Counted from the stretch's first letter, positions 26,163-36,758 are shown. The stretch: 47,692 bases of DNA from an uncultured Gammaproteobacteria bacterium (GCA_913041665.1 CAJWKT010000003.1:1-47692); one strand, 5' to 3'. The notes: generated by a model not told the origin, from the letters alone. Program-made: numbers and translations.

Positions 26163-26576
26163 TTATTCCCATCCGGGACATTCATTCCGACTAATCAAAG
26201 CTTCAATAATTGGTTTATCTGCTGGTAAAAATCTTATATTCTTCAGATCCTGCGGCAAAATCCACGCAATCGGCTGACTCTCAAGAGACACCGGCTGACC
26301 CTCATATGTTTGGATTAAAAAAATGTCAAGGCAGACACAACGATCTGGGTAGTCGTGTTTTAAAACCATTAGGGGTCGAGCTTCAAGTACCTGAATACCC
26401 AACTCTTCTTTGAGTTCTCTCTCCAGCGCCTCCTGCCTACCCTCGAGAGCTCTCCGTTTGCCTCCCGGGAACTCCCAAAAGCCCCCCATGTGTGCTCCCT
26501 CCACTCTCTGACTGACAAGAACGCGTCCCTGCCCATCCAAAATAAGACCGACTACTACATTTTTAGATACGGCCAT
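26163..26576 (-). CDS. mutT: 8-oxo-dGTP diphosphatase MutT
   Basis: Hydrolyses oxidised dGTP to prevent A:T to C:G transversions. From ATG 26576 it is 137 residues, close to Escherichia MutT, with an intact Nudix box at 39-61 (GKRRALEGRQEALERELKEE and LGI) preceded by GGFWEFPG. A longer form from TTG 26618 would overlap the secA stop and add 14 residues of no family character. It lies 20 bases after secA, as in Escherichia. Confidence 0.92.
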   Translation of the reverse strand: MAVSKNVVVGLILDGQGRVLVSQRVEGAHMGGFWEFPGGKRRALEGRQEALERELKEELGIQVLEARPLMVLKHDYPDRCVCLDIFLIQTYEGQPVSLESQPIAWILPQDLKNIRFLPADKPIIEALISRNECPGWE

Positions 26577-26596
26577 AGAGGCTACGGATTGATCAC

Positions 26597-29563
26597 TCAA
26601 CTCAGGTGCCCGTGACAATGCTTATACTTCTTCCCCGATTTGCAAGGACATGGATCATTCCGCCCAACCTTCGGTTGCTGACGGATGTAAGGCGTGGCGG
26701 GCTTTCCAGGCAAAGATTGAGGGCGGGGAGCGCCTCCACCTAGAGAGATGGGACCAGGTGACGGGAATTTTCCCGCACCGTGCGGCAATTCAGGCGACGC
26801 TGCTGCAAGCGAGGGCGCCGCAGCATGCTGAAACCTCATGGTGCCAGTTTGTGCTGCACCCGAACCCAAAGCTTGGGCATCCTCTGGCCGCCTTATATGA
26901 ACCTTTGAGAGAAAAACAATTGTGTCGTATTTAACCCTATCAAGCATTTGACTAAACATTTCAAATGATTCTCGTTTGTACTCCTGAGCAGGTTTGCGCT
27001 GTGCGTACGCACGCAGATGTATCCATTGACGCAGATAATCCAGTGCTCCTATGTGGTCCTTCCAATGTGTATCAAGCTGGCGAAGCATCATTCCTCGTTC
27101 CAGCTCCCTCATTAATTCAGCGCCATGCTCGACAACCTTCGCTTCATAATCAGCAGAGACCCGCCCTACAAGTTCTTTTCGTAAATCTACCTCATTCGCT
27201 GCATCATTTTTCTCCAAAAATTTTTCGACATCGACGCGTGTACCAAATTCGTGTTCCAAACCTTTCATTAAGCCAGCCACATCCCACGCTTCCTCAGCAC
27301 TCTGGGGTTGAATGTACTCATCTATTACCAGATTAATGACCTCCTCACGGACACCAACAATAACATCCTCGATGTCATCGGCCCCCATTAAATCAGCGCG
27401 CTGCTCGTAAATAACCTTACGCTGATCGTTAGCTACATCATCGTATTCAAGTAGCTGTTTTCTTATATCAAAGTTGTGAGCCTCTACCTTACGCTGAGCA
27501 CGTTCTATCTGACGGGAAAGCAACTTACTCTCGATCGCTTCACCCTGCTGCATACCGGCCCGAGACAACAAGCGTTTTGTGCGCTCCGGATCACCGAAGA
27601 TGCGCATCAAATTATCTTCCATTGAAAGATAAAAACGGCTAGATCCAGGATCCCCTTGACGTCCTGATCGACCACGCAATTGATTGTCAATTCTTCTTGA
27701 TTCATGGCGCTCTGTGCCCACAATATGAAGCCCACCCGAGTTGATTACTTTCTCATGAAGGCCCCGCCATTCCTTGCGAGACTCTTTGATTACTGACTCT
27801 TCTGTTACATCTCGACGCTTAAGCTCTGCTTCTGTATTCCCGCCGAGCACAATGTCCGTTCCGCGGCCCGCCATATTAGTAGCTATAGTTACAGTGCCAG
27901 GTCGTCCAGCCTGAATGATGATCTCGGCTTCTCGCTCATGGTACTTAGCATTGAGTACTTGGTGAGGAATCTGTTTCTTTCCCAAAAGCTCAGAAAGATA
28001 TTCCGAAGTTTCAATAGATGTCGTACCAACCAATACAGGCTGACCGCGTTCGTGGCAATCCTTAATATCTTCAATGATGGCATCAAATTTATCTTTCTGG
28101 GTTAGATAAACGAGATCAGCACCATCATCTCGAATCATAGGCATATGGGTCGGAATGACCGCTACCTCAAGATTATAGATCTGCTGAAACTCATACGCCT
28201 CCGTGTCCGCTGTTCCAGTCATGCCAGCTAATTTTCCATACAGACGAAAATAATTTTGGAACGTGATCGAAGCAATGGTTTGATTCTCCTCCTTTACCCG
28301 AACATCTTCTTTTGCCTCAATAGCCTGATGCAAACCGTCAGACCAGCGCCTCCCCGGCATAGTTCGCCCGGTAAATTCATCAACAATTACGACCTCTCCT
28401 TCCTGAACGATATAATCCACCTCACGCCTGAATAAAGCGTGCGCTCTAAGTGCAGCTGTTAAATGATGCATTAGGCGGATGTTGGCTGCGTCATATAGGC
28501 TGTCTCCACTTTCCAGTACTCCTGCTTCAGCCAACAACTTTTCGACACGATCGTGACCCTCTTCAGTAAGATGTGCCTGCTTAGCCTTCTCGTCCACCAA
28601 GAAATCCCCCGGAATAATTAGCTGGCATTTTGCAGGCTTAGTCTTCGCGTCTATTTCCACTAAGTGCTGACCGTTTTGCTGAGCATGGTCGAGTGCATCT
28701 TGCAAAACCATCTCCCCTCTATCTTCGCCATTAACATCCATTAATTGCACCCTTCCTGCCTCTATTTCCTCGTTCGCAGCGCCGGCAGGGGGAGAGTGGA
28801 GTTTTAGCTTAGGGACTAGGTGGTTAATTTTGACATATAGCTCTGTGCTTTCCTCGGAACGCCCAGAAATGATCAACGGCGTCCTAGCCTCATCGATAAG
28901 AATAGAGTCCACTTCATCAACGATTGCAAACGCAAGCCCTCGCTGAGCCCTATCTTCTTTTCTAAGAGCAAGGTTATCCCTCAAATAATCAAATCCAAAT
29001 TCGTTATTGGTGCCATAGGTGATATCTGCCTCGTAAGCACGACGCTTGTCATCGGGCGTTTGTCCGCTCTTAACCACGCCTACTTCCATCCCTAAGAAAC
29101 GATAGATAGGTTCCATCCAGTCTGCATCGCGCTGGGCTAGGTAGTCGTTGACAGTTACGATGTGAACACCGCGACCAGTAAGCGCATTCAAATATGCGGG
29201 CAGCGTAGCCGCCAAGGTTTTTCCCTCGCCGGTTCGCATTTCTGCGATCTTTCCCACGTGTAAAACAATGCCACCAATAAGCTGAACATCGAAATGTCTC
29301 AGCCCCAGGGCTCTTCGTGAAGCTTCACGTACTGCTGCAAATGCTTGCGGTAGAAGTGTCTCCAAATCACCATCGGTCACATACTGACTCTTCAGTTCAG
29401 CTGTAATAGAACTAAGGTCCTCATCGCTGAGATCCTTAAATTCTGACTCCAAAGCGTTAATAGCCTTTACGAGCCTACCGTACCCTTTCAGCAGACGCTG
29501 ATTCCGACTACCAAAGATGCCACGAAAAGAATTCAAAATAGCTTTAATCAAGAAAAATACCAC
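26597..29563 (-). CDS. secA: Preprotein translocase ATPase SecA
   Basis: The motor that drives unfolded preproteins through SecYEG. Walker A RTGEGKT (110-116), DEVD (216-219), the preprotein crosslinking and helical domains, and a C-terminal zinc site [13 protein letters not shown] (Cys972, Cys974, Cys983, His984) that binds SecB or lipid are present. At 988 residues it is longer than Escherichia SecA (901). About 50 of the extra residues lie at 257-318, between KLKLH and [10 protein letters not shown], in the region preceding the preprotein domain. The start is taken as GTG 29563; a TTG at 29551 is possible. Confidence 0.97.
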   Translation of the reverse strand: MVFFLIKAILNSFRGIFGSRNQRLLKGYGRLVKAINALESEFKDLSDEDLSSITAELKSQYVTDGDLETLLPQAFAAVREASRRALGLRHFDVQLIGGIVLHVGKIAEMRTGEGKTLAATLPAYLNALTGRGVHIVTVNDYLAQRDADWMEPIYRFLGMEVGVVKSGQTPDDKRRAYEADITYGTNNEFGFDYLRDNLALRKEDRAQRGLAFAIVDEVDSILIDEARTPLIISGRSEESTELYVKINHLVPKLKLHSPPAGAANEEIEAGRVQLMDVNGEDRGEMVLQDALDHAQQNGQHLVEIDAKTKPAKCQLIIPGDFLVDEKAKQAHLTEEGHDRVEKLLAEAGVLESGDSLYDAANIRLMHHLTAALRAHALFRREVDYIVQEGEVVIVDEFTGRTMPGRRWSDGLHQAIEAKEDVRVKEENQTIASITFQNYFRLYGKLAGMTGTADTEAYEFQQIYNLEVAVIPTHMPMIRDDGADLVYLTQKDKFDAIIEDIKDCHERGQPVLVGTTSIETSEYLSELLGKKQIPHQVLNAKYHEREAEIIIQAGRPGTVTIATNMAGRGTDIVLGGNTEAELKRRDVTEESVIKESRKEWRGLHEKVINSGGLHIVGTERHESRRIDNQLRGRSGRQGDPGSSRFYLSMEDNLMRIFGDPERTKRLLSRAGMQQGEAIESKLLSRQIERAQRKVEAHNFDIRKQLLEYDDVANDQRKVIYEQRADLMGADDIEDVIVGVREEVINLVIDEYIQPQSAEEAWDVAGLMKGLEHEFGTRVDVEKFLEKNDAANEVDLRKELVGRVSADYEAKVVEHGAELMRELERGMMLRQLDTHWKDHIGALDYLRQWIHLRAYAQRKPAQEYKRESFEMFSQMLDRVKYDTIVFLSKVHIRRPEDAQALGSGAAQTGTMRFQHAAAPSLAAASPELPHGAGKFPSPGPISLGGGAPRPQSLPGKPATPYIRQQPKVGRNDPCPCKSGKKYKHCHGHLS

Positions 29564-29927
29564 CCACCACTGAACCGGTTATTTTACGACCAGAATAGTC
29601 CTTTTGGGACCTTTCGTCAGATAGCCGCCCTAATGATCTAGCCCAAGGAATCAGTGAATTGTTCATCAAACAACATCACAAAATAAAGATCTGAACCTTT
29701 GGCACACCCATTAATGGGGCTTTACATGGGAAATCTCAACCACCCCAGCAAGGTTTCTACGGCCCAAAAGTAAGAGTATTATTGAAATTTAGCTAGCAAA
29801 ATAAGAGCCCTGATCGTAAAAGAGGAGGATTTGAGCATATTGAGTTTGTCTCGCGTATGGAATTTCAGCAAAAAAAAATTATTGAATGCGGACTTAATTC
29901 CCTACCATTGAGCGCTATTTCAAAACC
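29564..29927. other. Divergent gap between secA and dciA
   Basis: A 364-bp gap that must hold the start signals of both secA and dciA. A perfect 12-bp palindrome CCCATTAATGGG lies at 29707-29718, with another ATGGG half at 29726-29730; it may be an operator. No secM-like gene is on the secA side. A short ORF (29857-29931) precedes dciA. I found no convincing promoter pair. Confidence 0.4.
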
Positions 29928-29931
29928 ATGA
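29857..29931 (+). CDS. Possible 24-residue leader ORF coupled to dciA
   Basis: ATG 29857 opens MEFQQKKIIECGLNSLPLSA and four more residues; its TGA (29929-29931) overlaps the dciA ATG (29928-29930) as ATGA. The dciA start has no ribosome site of its own, so coupling would explain its translation. A run of nine A near 29870 is a possible slippage site. AGGAGG at about 29823 is too far upstream (28 bases) to serve this ATG well. May be chance. Confidence 0.25.
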   Translation: MEFQQKKIIECGLNSLPLSAISKP

Positions 29932-30230
29932 GCCCTGGATCACCCCGTTGTCTAGCCGATCTACTCGCTGATGGACAGCTGGGAATGCTCGCCCGTGAAG
30001 CTAGAAGCCGTCGCGGAATAACGGAAAGAATTCGATTGCTGTTGCCCGTTGATCAAGCGAAGCACCTAATTTCTGCGAACGTAAATGATAGTGGGGACTT
30101 GGTACTGCTAATGGATTCTTCTGTTTGGGCTGCACGAGCACGATATTCAGCCGGACAACTAGGCGTAAATCGGCTCAAAGTAAAAGTCTTACCCAATCTT
30201 AATCAGTCAGATAATCCTGGTACCAACTGA
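29928..30230 (+). CDS. dciA: DciA-like DUF721 protein
   Basis: DciA loads or aids the replicative helicase DnaB in bacteria lacking DnaC or DnaI. The 100-residue protein is the DUF721/KH-like domain: [20 protein letters not shown] at the front and [20 protein letters not shown], the family's signature end. It is between secA and lpxC and convergent with lpxC, overlapping its 3' end by 28 bases, the same location as in Pseudomonas. No ribosome site is apparent. Confidence 0.8.
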   Translation: MSPGSPRCLADLLADGQLGMLAREARSRRGITERIRLLLPVDQAKHLISANVNDSGDLVLLMDSSVWAARARYSAGQLGVNRLKVKVLPNLNQSDNPGTN

Positions 30231-31114
30231 TAAGAAATTGGTGCTTGATGAGCTTCTTCAAAAGCTACCTCTTCATAACACTGCGGCTGATCCAAAAGAC
30301 TTCTCAGCAGAGCATTATTGAGATTATGTCCTGATTTAAAACCACTGAATTCACCTAGCAAACATGCTCCCAGCAAATAAAGATCACCGATAGCATCTAA
30401 TATTTTGTGGCGAACAAACTCATCCCTGAACCGCAATCCATCTTCGTTGAGCACACGATATTCATCCATAACGATGGCATTCTCCAGACTGCCACCAAGA
30501 GTCAGGTCTCGAGCTCGAAGGGTTTCAAGGTCCGTCAGAAAACCAAAAGTTCGGGCCCTGCTGATTTCTTTTAAAAAAGAGGTGGTAGAAAACTCAAGGC
30601 TCGCACTCTGGCGGTGTCTGCGCAATACGGGGTGATCAAAGTCGATTTCAAAATTGACTCTAAAACCATTGTACGGCTTCAGTCTGGCCCATTTGTCACC
30701 ATCTCTAACCTCAACTGATTTACGGATCCGAATAAATTTCTTAGGTGCCCGTTGTTCCTCAATACCTGCCGATTGGAGCAAAAAAACAAACGGGGCGGCA
30801 CTACCATCCATTATAGGCACCTCAGCCGCCGTAACATCTACGAACGCATTATCGATTCCTAAGCCAGCCATAGCAGAAAGGAGATGCTCTACGGTCGCAA
30901 CTTTAACTTGGTCCCGCTGAATTGTCGTCCCGAGAGTCGTCTCAGTAACCCTGGTTGCTTTTGCAGGAATATCGACAGGGGTATTGAGGTCTATACGGCG
31001 AAAAATAATACCTGAATTGGGTGGGGCGGGGCGCAAAGTCATGTAGACCTTGACGCCACTGTGAAGACCTATGCCGGTAGCACGAATGGAATCTTTTAGT
31101 GTGCGCTGCTTCAA
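30203..31114 (-). CDS. lpxC: UDP-3-O-acyl-N-acetylglucosamine deacetylase
   Basis: The zinc hydrolase that commits precursors to lipid A. At 303 residues, zinc ligands His77 (TVEHLLSA), His236 and Asp240 ([10 protein letters not shown]) and catalytic-region His263 (SGHNLNN) are present. The start is TTG 31114, giving [20 protein letters not shown], matching the family N-terminus; no in-frame ATG lies nearby. It follows ftsZ by 117 bases and overlaps dciA at its 3' end. Confidence 0.96.
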   Translation of the reverse strand: MKQRTLKDSIRATGIGLHSGVKVYMTLRPAPPNSGIIFRRIDLNTPVDIPAKATRVTETTLGTTIQRDQVKVATVEHLLSAMAGLGIDNAFVDVTAAEVPIMDGSAAPFVFLLQSAGIEEQRAPKKFIRIRKSVEVRDGDKWARLKPYNGFRVNFEIDFDHPVLRRHRQSASLEFSTTSFLKEISRARTFGFLTDLETLRARDLTLGGSLENAIVMDEYRVLNEDGLRFRDEFVRHKILDAIGDLYLLGACLLGEFSGFKSGHNLNNALLRSLLDQPQCYEEVAFEEAHQAPISYQLVPGLSD

Positions 31115-31231
31115 AAAGCGTTCAACTTATCCCCTTAAACGCAGAGAACACTATCACAGCGCTCAGTGGTGCGGCAAATTGCCTCAACTATATGATCGCA
31201 TCCAGCACTCCCCATAAAATCTCAAGGAAAA

Positions 31232-32383
31232 CTAATCGGCTTGGCGACGCAGAAAAGCAGGAACATCCAACAGTTCCTCCGCTCCTGGCGTAAGAACTTC
31301 TGGGCTATCTTCTGCTGCACGCTTACGCGCAATCGCTGGCTTATCAAGGTCCGTGTAATTTGTCTGAGCCAAGCTAGCCGAGCTAAGAGCCGTCACGGAC
31401 CTCACTGGCTGGTGAGTAAAGGCAGGGGATTGGCCGAGCCCAGTAGCCACGACCGTAACCCTAATCCCCTCAGACATCTCTGGATCAATGCAGGTACCTA
31501 AAACGACTGTCGCGTCCTCGGAAGCGATCTCTTTAAAAACCTCTCCAACCTCCTGAAACTCCCCGATCGAGAGATCCTTGCCCGCTGTTACATTTACAAG
31601 GATGCCATTAGCATTAGTAAGATTAATATCTTCCAGCAACGGGCTCGATATTGCATCCTGTGCAGCCTGGCTGGCACGCCCATCACCACTTGCCTCCCCA
31701 GAACCCATCATCGCCATGCCCATCTCCGACATCACCGTGCGCACATCCGCAAAATCAACATTGATCAGGCCAGGCCGCGTAATAAGGTCAGCGATACCTT
31801 GCACAGCGCCCTGTAGCACTTGATTGGCAGAGTTGAATGCGTCTAATAACGATGTGTCAGAACCATATACGCTGAGCAACTTTTCATTGGGAATCGTTAT
31901 CAGAGAATCCACATGCCGACCAAGCTCTATGATGCCTTCCTCCGCAATACGCATTCGTTTATCGCCTTCCATGCTAAAAGGCTTAGTCACCACCGCGACA
32001 GTCAAAATTCCGAGCTCTTTGGCAAGTGACGCCACAACCGGTGCTGCACCAGTACCCGTGCCCCCACCCAAACCTACTGTAATAAACAGCATGTCAGCCC
32101 CTTCAATCACCTCCTGAATCCGGTCTCGATCCTCCATGGCCGCCTGACGGCCGATTTCCGGGTCGGCACCAGCACCTAGTCCTTTTGTGATGTTGCAGCC
32201 AATTTGCAGCCCCAACTTGACACGCGCACTCTTCAGGGCCTGAGCGTCGGTATTCGCACAAATCAACTCTACCCCCTCCATGCCTGACGAGAGCATTTTT
32301 GCCACCGCATTGCCTCCGCCCCCGCCGATACCAATCACCTTGATGATTGCACTTTCACTGTAGCCGTCCATCAGTTCAAACAT
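31232..32383 (-). CDS. ftsZ: Cell division GTPase FtsZ
   Basis: Polymerises into the Z ring at mid-cell. From ATG 32383, preceded by GAGGAG, it is 383 residues (MFELMDGYSESAIIKVIGIG); a further in-frame start at 32410 lacks family sequence. It has the tubulin signature GGGTGTG (106-112), a T7 loop region, and the C-terminal peptide DVPAFLRRQAD (373-383) that binds FtsA, ZipA and ZapD; zapD is encoded about 6 kb away. It follows ftsA by 23 bases. Confidence 0.98.
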   Translation of the reverse strand: MFELMDGYSESAIIKVIGIGGGGGNAVAKMLSSGMEGVELICANTDAQALKSARVKLGLQIGCNITKGLGAGADPEIGRQAAMEDRDRIQEVIEGADMLFITVGLGGGTGTGAAPVVASLAKELGILTVAVVTKPFSMEGDKRMRIAEEGIIELGRHVDSLITIPNEKLLSVYGSDTSLLDAFNSANQVLQGAVQGIADLITRPGLINVDFADVRTVMSEMGMAMMGSGEASGDGRASQAAQDAISSPLLEDINLTNANGILVNVTAGKDLSIGEFQEVGEVFKEIASEDATVVLGTCIDPEMSEGIRVTVVATGLGQSPAFTHQPVRSVTALSSASLAQTNYTDLDKPAIARKRAAEDSPEVLTPGAEELLDVPAFLRRQAD

Positions 32384-32406
32384 GTTTACTCTCCTCACAG
32401 AAATTC

Positions 32407-33642
32407 TCAAAAATTACCTTGAAACCAAGATCGCATTCGATCAAAAAAGCCGGGGAAACCGGAGCTAAGGCCCGAACTTGGGGCGCGAGCCTGAACCGCC
32501 TCCTTCCCATATAAAAGTAACCCCACGCCTGTTGCATGAATGGGATTACGCACTACATCTGCCAAGCCTTGCACGTACTGCGGAACCCCCAAACGCACCG
32601 GCATATGAAAAACCTCTTCAGCAAGCTCCACGGCTCCTTCCATCTTCGAACTACCACCAGTAAGAACCACCCCAGCCGCGGTTAATTCTAGGAAACCGGA
32701 ACGACGAAGCTCATCACGTACTAGCGCGAACAGTTCCTCATAACGAGGCTCGACAACTTCTGCAAGTGTCTGGCGAGCTAGCCGCCGAGGAGGACGATCA
32801 CCAACACTTGGCACCTCAATAGTTTCTTCAGTATTGGCGAGCTGGGACAATGCACACGCATACTTGATCTTTATTTCTTCTGCATACTGGGTTGGTGTAC
32901 GCAAAGACACGGCGATGTCGTTTGTTACCTGGTCACCTGCTATTGGAATAACAGCCGTGTGCTGGATAGCGCCATCAGAAAAGACAGCGATGTCGGTGGT
33001 GCCACCACCTATATCTACAAGACAAATACCTAAATCTCTCTCATCTTCAGTAAGAACCGAGTAATTTGATGCAAGCTGCTCAAGAACTATATCGTCCACG
33101 TTCAATCCACAACGTTGCACACATTTGACAATATTCTGAGCGGCACTTACGGCACCAGTAACAAGATGAACTTTTGCTTCCAGTCGAACGCCAGCCATCC
33201 CTATGGGCTCACGAATACCCTCTTGTGTATCGATCAGAAACTCTTGGGGTATCACGTGCAAAATCTGCTGATCAGCCGGAATCGCAACTGCGCGTGCCGC
33301 ATCAATCACCCGATCCACATCGCTTTTGCTTACTTCTTTCTCCCTGATCGCAACAATGCCATGAGAGTTCAGACTACGGATATGACTACCTGCGATTCCT
33401 GTGTAGACGGTATTGATCTCACAGCCTGACATCAGTTCAGCTTCTTCGACAGCGCGCTGAATGGATTGGACCGTCGATTCTATATTCACAATCACACCGC
33501 GCTTTAGTCCACGTGAATTGTGTGAACCTACACCAATAATTTCCAACCCATCTTCGGAAGAAAGTTCACCTACAATCACCACAACTTTTGATGTGCCAAT
33601 ATCAAGGCCCACAAGTAATTTACGCTCTTCTCGTTTAGCCAC
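32407..33642 (-). CDS. ftsA: Cell division protein FtsA
   Basis: An actin-fold protein that anchors FtsZ to the membrane. The 411 residues open with KLLVGLDIGTSKVVVIVGEL, followed by ATP-binding segments (DIGGGTTDIAVF, VLTGGSSKMEG). The amphipathic C-terminal helix FFDRMRSWFQGNF is the membrane anchor. It starts with GTG, overlapping ftsQ by 8 bases. Confidence 0.97.
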   Translation of the reverse strand: MAKREERKLLVGLDIGTSKVVVIVGELSSEDGLEIIGVGSHNSRGLKRGVIVNIESTVQSIQRAVEEAELMSGCEINTVYTGIAGSHIRSLNSHGIVAIREKEVSKSDVDRVIDAARAVAIPADQQILHVIPQEFLIDTQEGIREPIGMAGVRLEAKVHLVTGAVSAAQNIVKCVQRCGLNVDDIVLEQLASNYSVLTEDERDLGICLVDIGGGTTDIAVFSDGAIQHTAVIPIAGDQVTNDIAVSLRTPTQYAEEIKIKYACALSQLANTEETIEVPSVGDRPPRRLARQTLAEVVEPRYEELFALVRDELRRSGFLELTAAGVVLTGGSSKMEGAVELAEEVFHMPVRLGVPQYVQGLADVVRNPIHATGVGLLLYGKEAVQARAPSSGLSSGFPGFFDRMRSWFQGNF

Positions 33643-34435
33643 TATCAGTCACCGCTTGGGTCTGTGCTACCTGGGACGCAACAACCTCTGGGAGCCACCT
33701 CACAGCAAAGCCGTTGATGTAGCGCAAATCAACATAACGGACTCGCGTAAACTTGCTCACCAGTGTCGGCACAACAATCGTAAAAAAACGATCCAGACGC
33801 TCCGTTACCCCATTTTGACCAAATCGAATCTCCTGACCATCTTCTAAAAACAGTCTTACTGCCCCTCGGTCATCCATGGAAAGTCTTTGCATTTTCAGGT
33901 TGGCTTGAGCGAGGGGACCACGCACGCTTAGATAATAATCTGCAACCTCCTTCTCCCTACCGTCGGGTCCTGTCAGCTGAGGAAGTTCTGGGAACGTATG
34001 GCGCACATTCTCCGTGAAAAGTTCTCCGTGAATATTCAACAAACCCCCCTTCCCCCAGCGGGCCACTGCCCGATGCTCCGTCAATTCAATTTTCAGCGTA
34101 TCTGGCCAAATGCGTCTGATCTCTGCTTTATCAATCCAGTCTAGCCTTTCAATCTGCCGACGCATTTCCGTAATATCGGCAGAAAGAAACCCATGGTTAA
34201 GATTAGATGCAAGGGCAGCTTCTATTTGAATCGAAGGTACTCGCTGGAAACTTCCCTGCAGGATCAACATACGAATCGGGTTGTCGAGCAATATTTTTGA
34301 GCCGAAAAAAGCCCCGCCTACAACTACGATGACTGATAAGGAAATAATCAGGGATCGAAGTGGTATTCGCGGCAATACCGGCAAACTTCTTGAACGTTTT
34401 ACAGCTTTTCGCCGGTTTGATTTTAGCGTTTTCAT
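33635..34435 (-). CDS. ftsQ: Cell division protein FtsQ
   Basis: A bitopic divisome protein linking FtsA/FtsK with FtsB/FtsL. The 266 residues comprise a basic cytoplasmic N-terminus, one membrane segment (about 28-50), a POTRA domain (LILQGSFQRVPSIQIEAAL), then a periplasmic beta domain with the RIWPDTLKIELTEHRAVARW motif. It overlaps murB by 4 bases (ATGA) with no ddl gene between. Confidence 0.94.
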   Translation of the reverse strand: MKTLKSNRRKAVKRSRSLPVLPRIPLRSLIISLSVIVVVGGAFFGSKILLDNPIRMLILQGSFQRVPSIQIEAALASNLNHGFLSADITEMRRQIERLDWIDKAEIRRIWPDTLKIELTEHRAVARWGKGGLLNIHGELFTENVRHTFPELPQLTGPDGREKEVADYYLSVRGPLAQANLKMQRLSMDDRGAVRLFLEDGQEIRFGQNGVTERLDRFFTIVVPTLVSKFTRVRYVDLRYINGFAVRWLPEVVASQVAQTQAVTDSG

Positions 34436-35340
34436 CGCCTACTCACTTCATACTCACCGACAACGTGTACTTCCATCTCGAGCGTAACGTCATGAAAATC
34501 CTTAACCGCCTCACGCACTTGCAAGATCAGAGTTTCTATGTCTGCGGCCGTTGCCGTTCCAGTATTAATTATGAAATTGGCATGCCTTTCTGACACAACA
34601 GCACCGCCAACACATCTCATCTTTAGGCCTGCTTCTTCAATGAGTTGCGCCGCAAACCCATTGGGTGGATTTTTGAATACCGAACCACAGCTGAGCTGAC
34701 CGATAGGTTGTGTCTCCGCCCGAAATCTAGTTATACCTCGGATATCGCTCATACTTGTTTCGTCATCGCGCCCAAAACAAAAAACAGCTGAAAGAAACCA
34801 TTCATTAGAAGCACCATGAACCGTGCGGTAATTTAAATCGAAGTCCGACGGTAAGCGTTTGTGCCGCTCACCCCCTCGGTCTACCGTTTCAACGCTTTCT
34901 ATTTGGTCCCAGGTTTCCCCGCCGAAAGCACCCGCATTCATGGCTAAAGCACCCCCTATCGTTCCCGGGATTCCTGCAAAAAATGCAGCTGGGCCAAGCT
35001 TCCACCGGACGCACTGACGAGCCAACAGTGCGCATGGCAACCCAGCGCTTACGCGTACCCTAACGGTATCCATGCGTTCAATTTCTCGCTTCAGTCCGCC
35101 TGTGCATATAACTGCGCCCCGAATTCCCCCATCGCGAACCAGAAGATTGGAGCCCAAGCCAATCCAAACCAAAGGTGTTTCCAAGGGCAGTTCCATCAGA
35201 AAGTGCTGAAGGTTTTCAATGTTGTCTGGCCTTAAAAAAATGTCAACTGGCCCGCCAACGCGCCAAGAAGTGTGCGCACTCATCTCTTCGCAAAGCTTGA
35301 GCTCTGAATTTGAAATGGCGCCGTTCATTAATACACTCAC
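34432..35340 (-). CDS. murB: UDP-N-acetylenolpyruvoylglucosamine reductase, type II
   Basis: The FAD enzyme that reduces enolpyruvyl-UDP-GlcNAc to UDP-MurNAc. At 302 residues it is the shorter type II form. FAD-binding GSNLLVRDGGIRG, the LNYRTV segment, and the catalytic Ser220 in CGSVFKNP are present, with HANFIINTG near the end. It starts with GTG and overlaps murC by 4 bases. A second ATG four codons in is a possible alternative. Confidence 0.95.
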   Translation of the reverse strand: MSVLMNGAISNSELKLCEEMSAHTSWRVGGPVDIFLRPDNIENLQHFLMELPLETPLVWIGLGSNLLVRDGGIRGAVICTGGLKREIERMDTVRVRVSAGLPCALLARQCVRWKLGPAAFFAGIPGTIGGALAMNAGAFGGETWDQIESVETVDRGGERHKRLPSDFDLNYRTVHGASNEWFLSAVFCFGRDDETSMSDIRGITRFRAETQPIGQLSCGSVFKNPPNGFAAQLIEEAGLKMRCVGGAVVSERHANFIINTGTATAADIETLILQVREAVKDFHDVTLEMEVHVVGEYEVSRR

Positions 35341-36758
35341 CGTTTCAACCCAACTGGCACCTTCACGGCTAATTCTGAAGGTAAAGATTGCGCAACCGCA
35401 CCAATGCTACCCGCGCCAAGCGTCAGAACTACATCATCTCCTTGAATTAGGTCTGCTAAAACCGAAGACAAGCGATCAGCCTGCCCGACAAATATTGGAT
35501 CGACTACACGGCGAGCCCTGATCGTACGTACTAGGGCACGACCATCAGCACCCGCAATGGGTTTCTCGCCGGCACCATACACATCCGTCAACACCAGTAC
35601 ATCAGCAGAGGACAGGACGCTCGCGAAATCATCCATAAGCTCCTGGGTGCGGGAGTACCGGTGAGGCTCAAATGCCACTACTAAGCGACGCTCTGGCCAA
35701 GCTTTCCGAGCTGCACAAAGAGTTGCGTCAATTTCTGTGGGGTGGTGGGCATAGTCATCAACAAACGTAACCCGACCAACCGGGGTAGTAATAGTTCCGA
35801 GCACCTGAAACCGTCTATCAATCCCTGAAAACTCAGCCAATGCTTGTTGCATAGAGAGCTCGTCAACTTCGAGCTCCGTTGAAACAGCTATCGCAGCTAG
35901 CGCATTTCGCACATTGTGGAGTCCGGGTAAATTTAACCGGATGTCCAACGGTACCCGTCCCTTGCGATGCACCTTGAAGTGGGTCTGCAAACCAACTTGC
36001 TTGACCCGATCGGCACACACGTCGGCATGATCTGAAAGCCCATAACTTATAACCCTTCTGCCCAAATTGGGAATGAGTTCACGGGTTGTCTTGTCGTCAA
36101 GACACATCACGCCCAATCCATAAAAAGGTAAATTGTGGAGAAAATCCTCGAAAGCTTGGCACAAACGACTTAGCTGGCCCTCGTAGCTTAATAGGTGATC
36201 AGCATCAATATTAGTGACAACTGCAATCATGGGCTGCAGATGAAGAAACGAAGCATCACTTTCATCGGCTTCTGCAACAAGATATTTGCCAGCACCAAGT
36301 TTTGCGTTTGCATTGGCGCTTGTGAGTCGTCCACCAATAATAAATGTGGGGTCAAGACCGGCCTCGGCCAGAATCGACGCGATCAGGCTGGTCGTGGTGG
36401 TCTTTCCATGGGTTCCAGCGACAGCGATTCCGTATCTGAAACGCATTATCTCAGCAAGCATTTCTGCCCGTTGGACCACAGGTATACGTCTACGATGAGC
36501 TTCAACGATTTCGGGATTACTCTCAGCGACAGCGCTAGAAACAACAACCGCGTCGGCCGCCCCTAAGTTTGTGTCAGCATGGCCCTCGTAAATTTCAGCC
36601 CCCAAGGATGCCAGCCTCTCTGTGGCAGAACCCAGCCTACGATCGGAGCCCTGAACTTGGTAGCCCAGATTGATGAGTACCTCGGCAATCCCGGCCATTC
36701 CGGAACCAGCAATTCCCACTAGATGAATGCATCGGACAGGACCCATTTCATTATTCAT
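35337..36758 (-). CDS. murC: UDP-N-acetylmuramate--L-alanine ligase
   Basis: Adds the first amino acid of the peptide stem. From ATG 36758 it is 473 residues; this start lies 8 bases inside the end of murG and follows a G-rich ribosome-site-like stretch. A further upstream start at 36833 would add 25 residues with no family character. It has HLVGIAGSGMAGIAEVL at the N-terminus, the ATP loop GTHGKTTTT and DDYAHHPTEI. Confidence 0.96.
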   Translation of the reverse strand: MNNEMGPVRCIHLVGIAGSGMAGIAEVLINLGYQVQGSDRRLGSATERLASLGAEIYEGHADTNLGAADAVVVSSAVAESNPEIVEAHRRRIPVVQRAEMLAEIMRFRYGIAVAGTHGKTTTTSLIASILAEAGLDPTFIIGGRLTSANANAKLGAGKYLVAEADESDASFLHLQPMIAVVTNIDADHLLSYEGQLSRLCQAFEDFLHNLPFYGLGVMCLDDKTTRELIPNLGRRVISYGLSDHADVCADRVKQVGLQTHFKVHRKGRVPLDIRLNLPGLHNVRNALAAIAVSTELEVDELSMQQALAEFSGIDRRFQVLGTITTPVGRVTFVDDYAHHPTEIDATLCAARKAWPERRLVVAFEPHRYSRTQELMDDFASVLSSADVLVLTDVYGAGEKPIAGADGRALVRTIRARRVVDPIFVGQADRLSSVLADLIQGDDVVLTLGAGSIGAVAQSLPSELAVKVPVGLKR

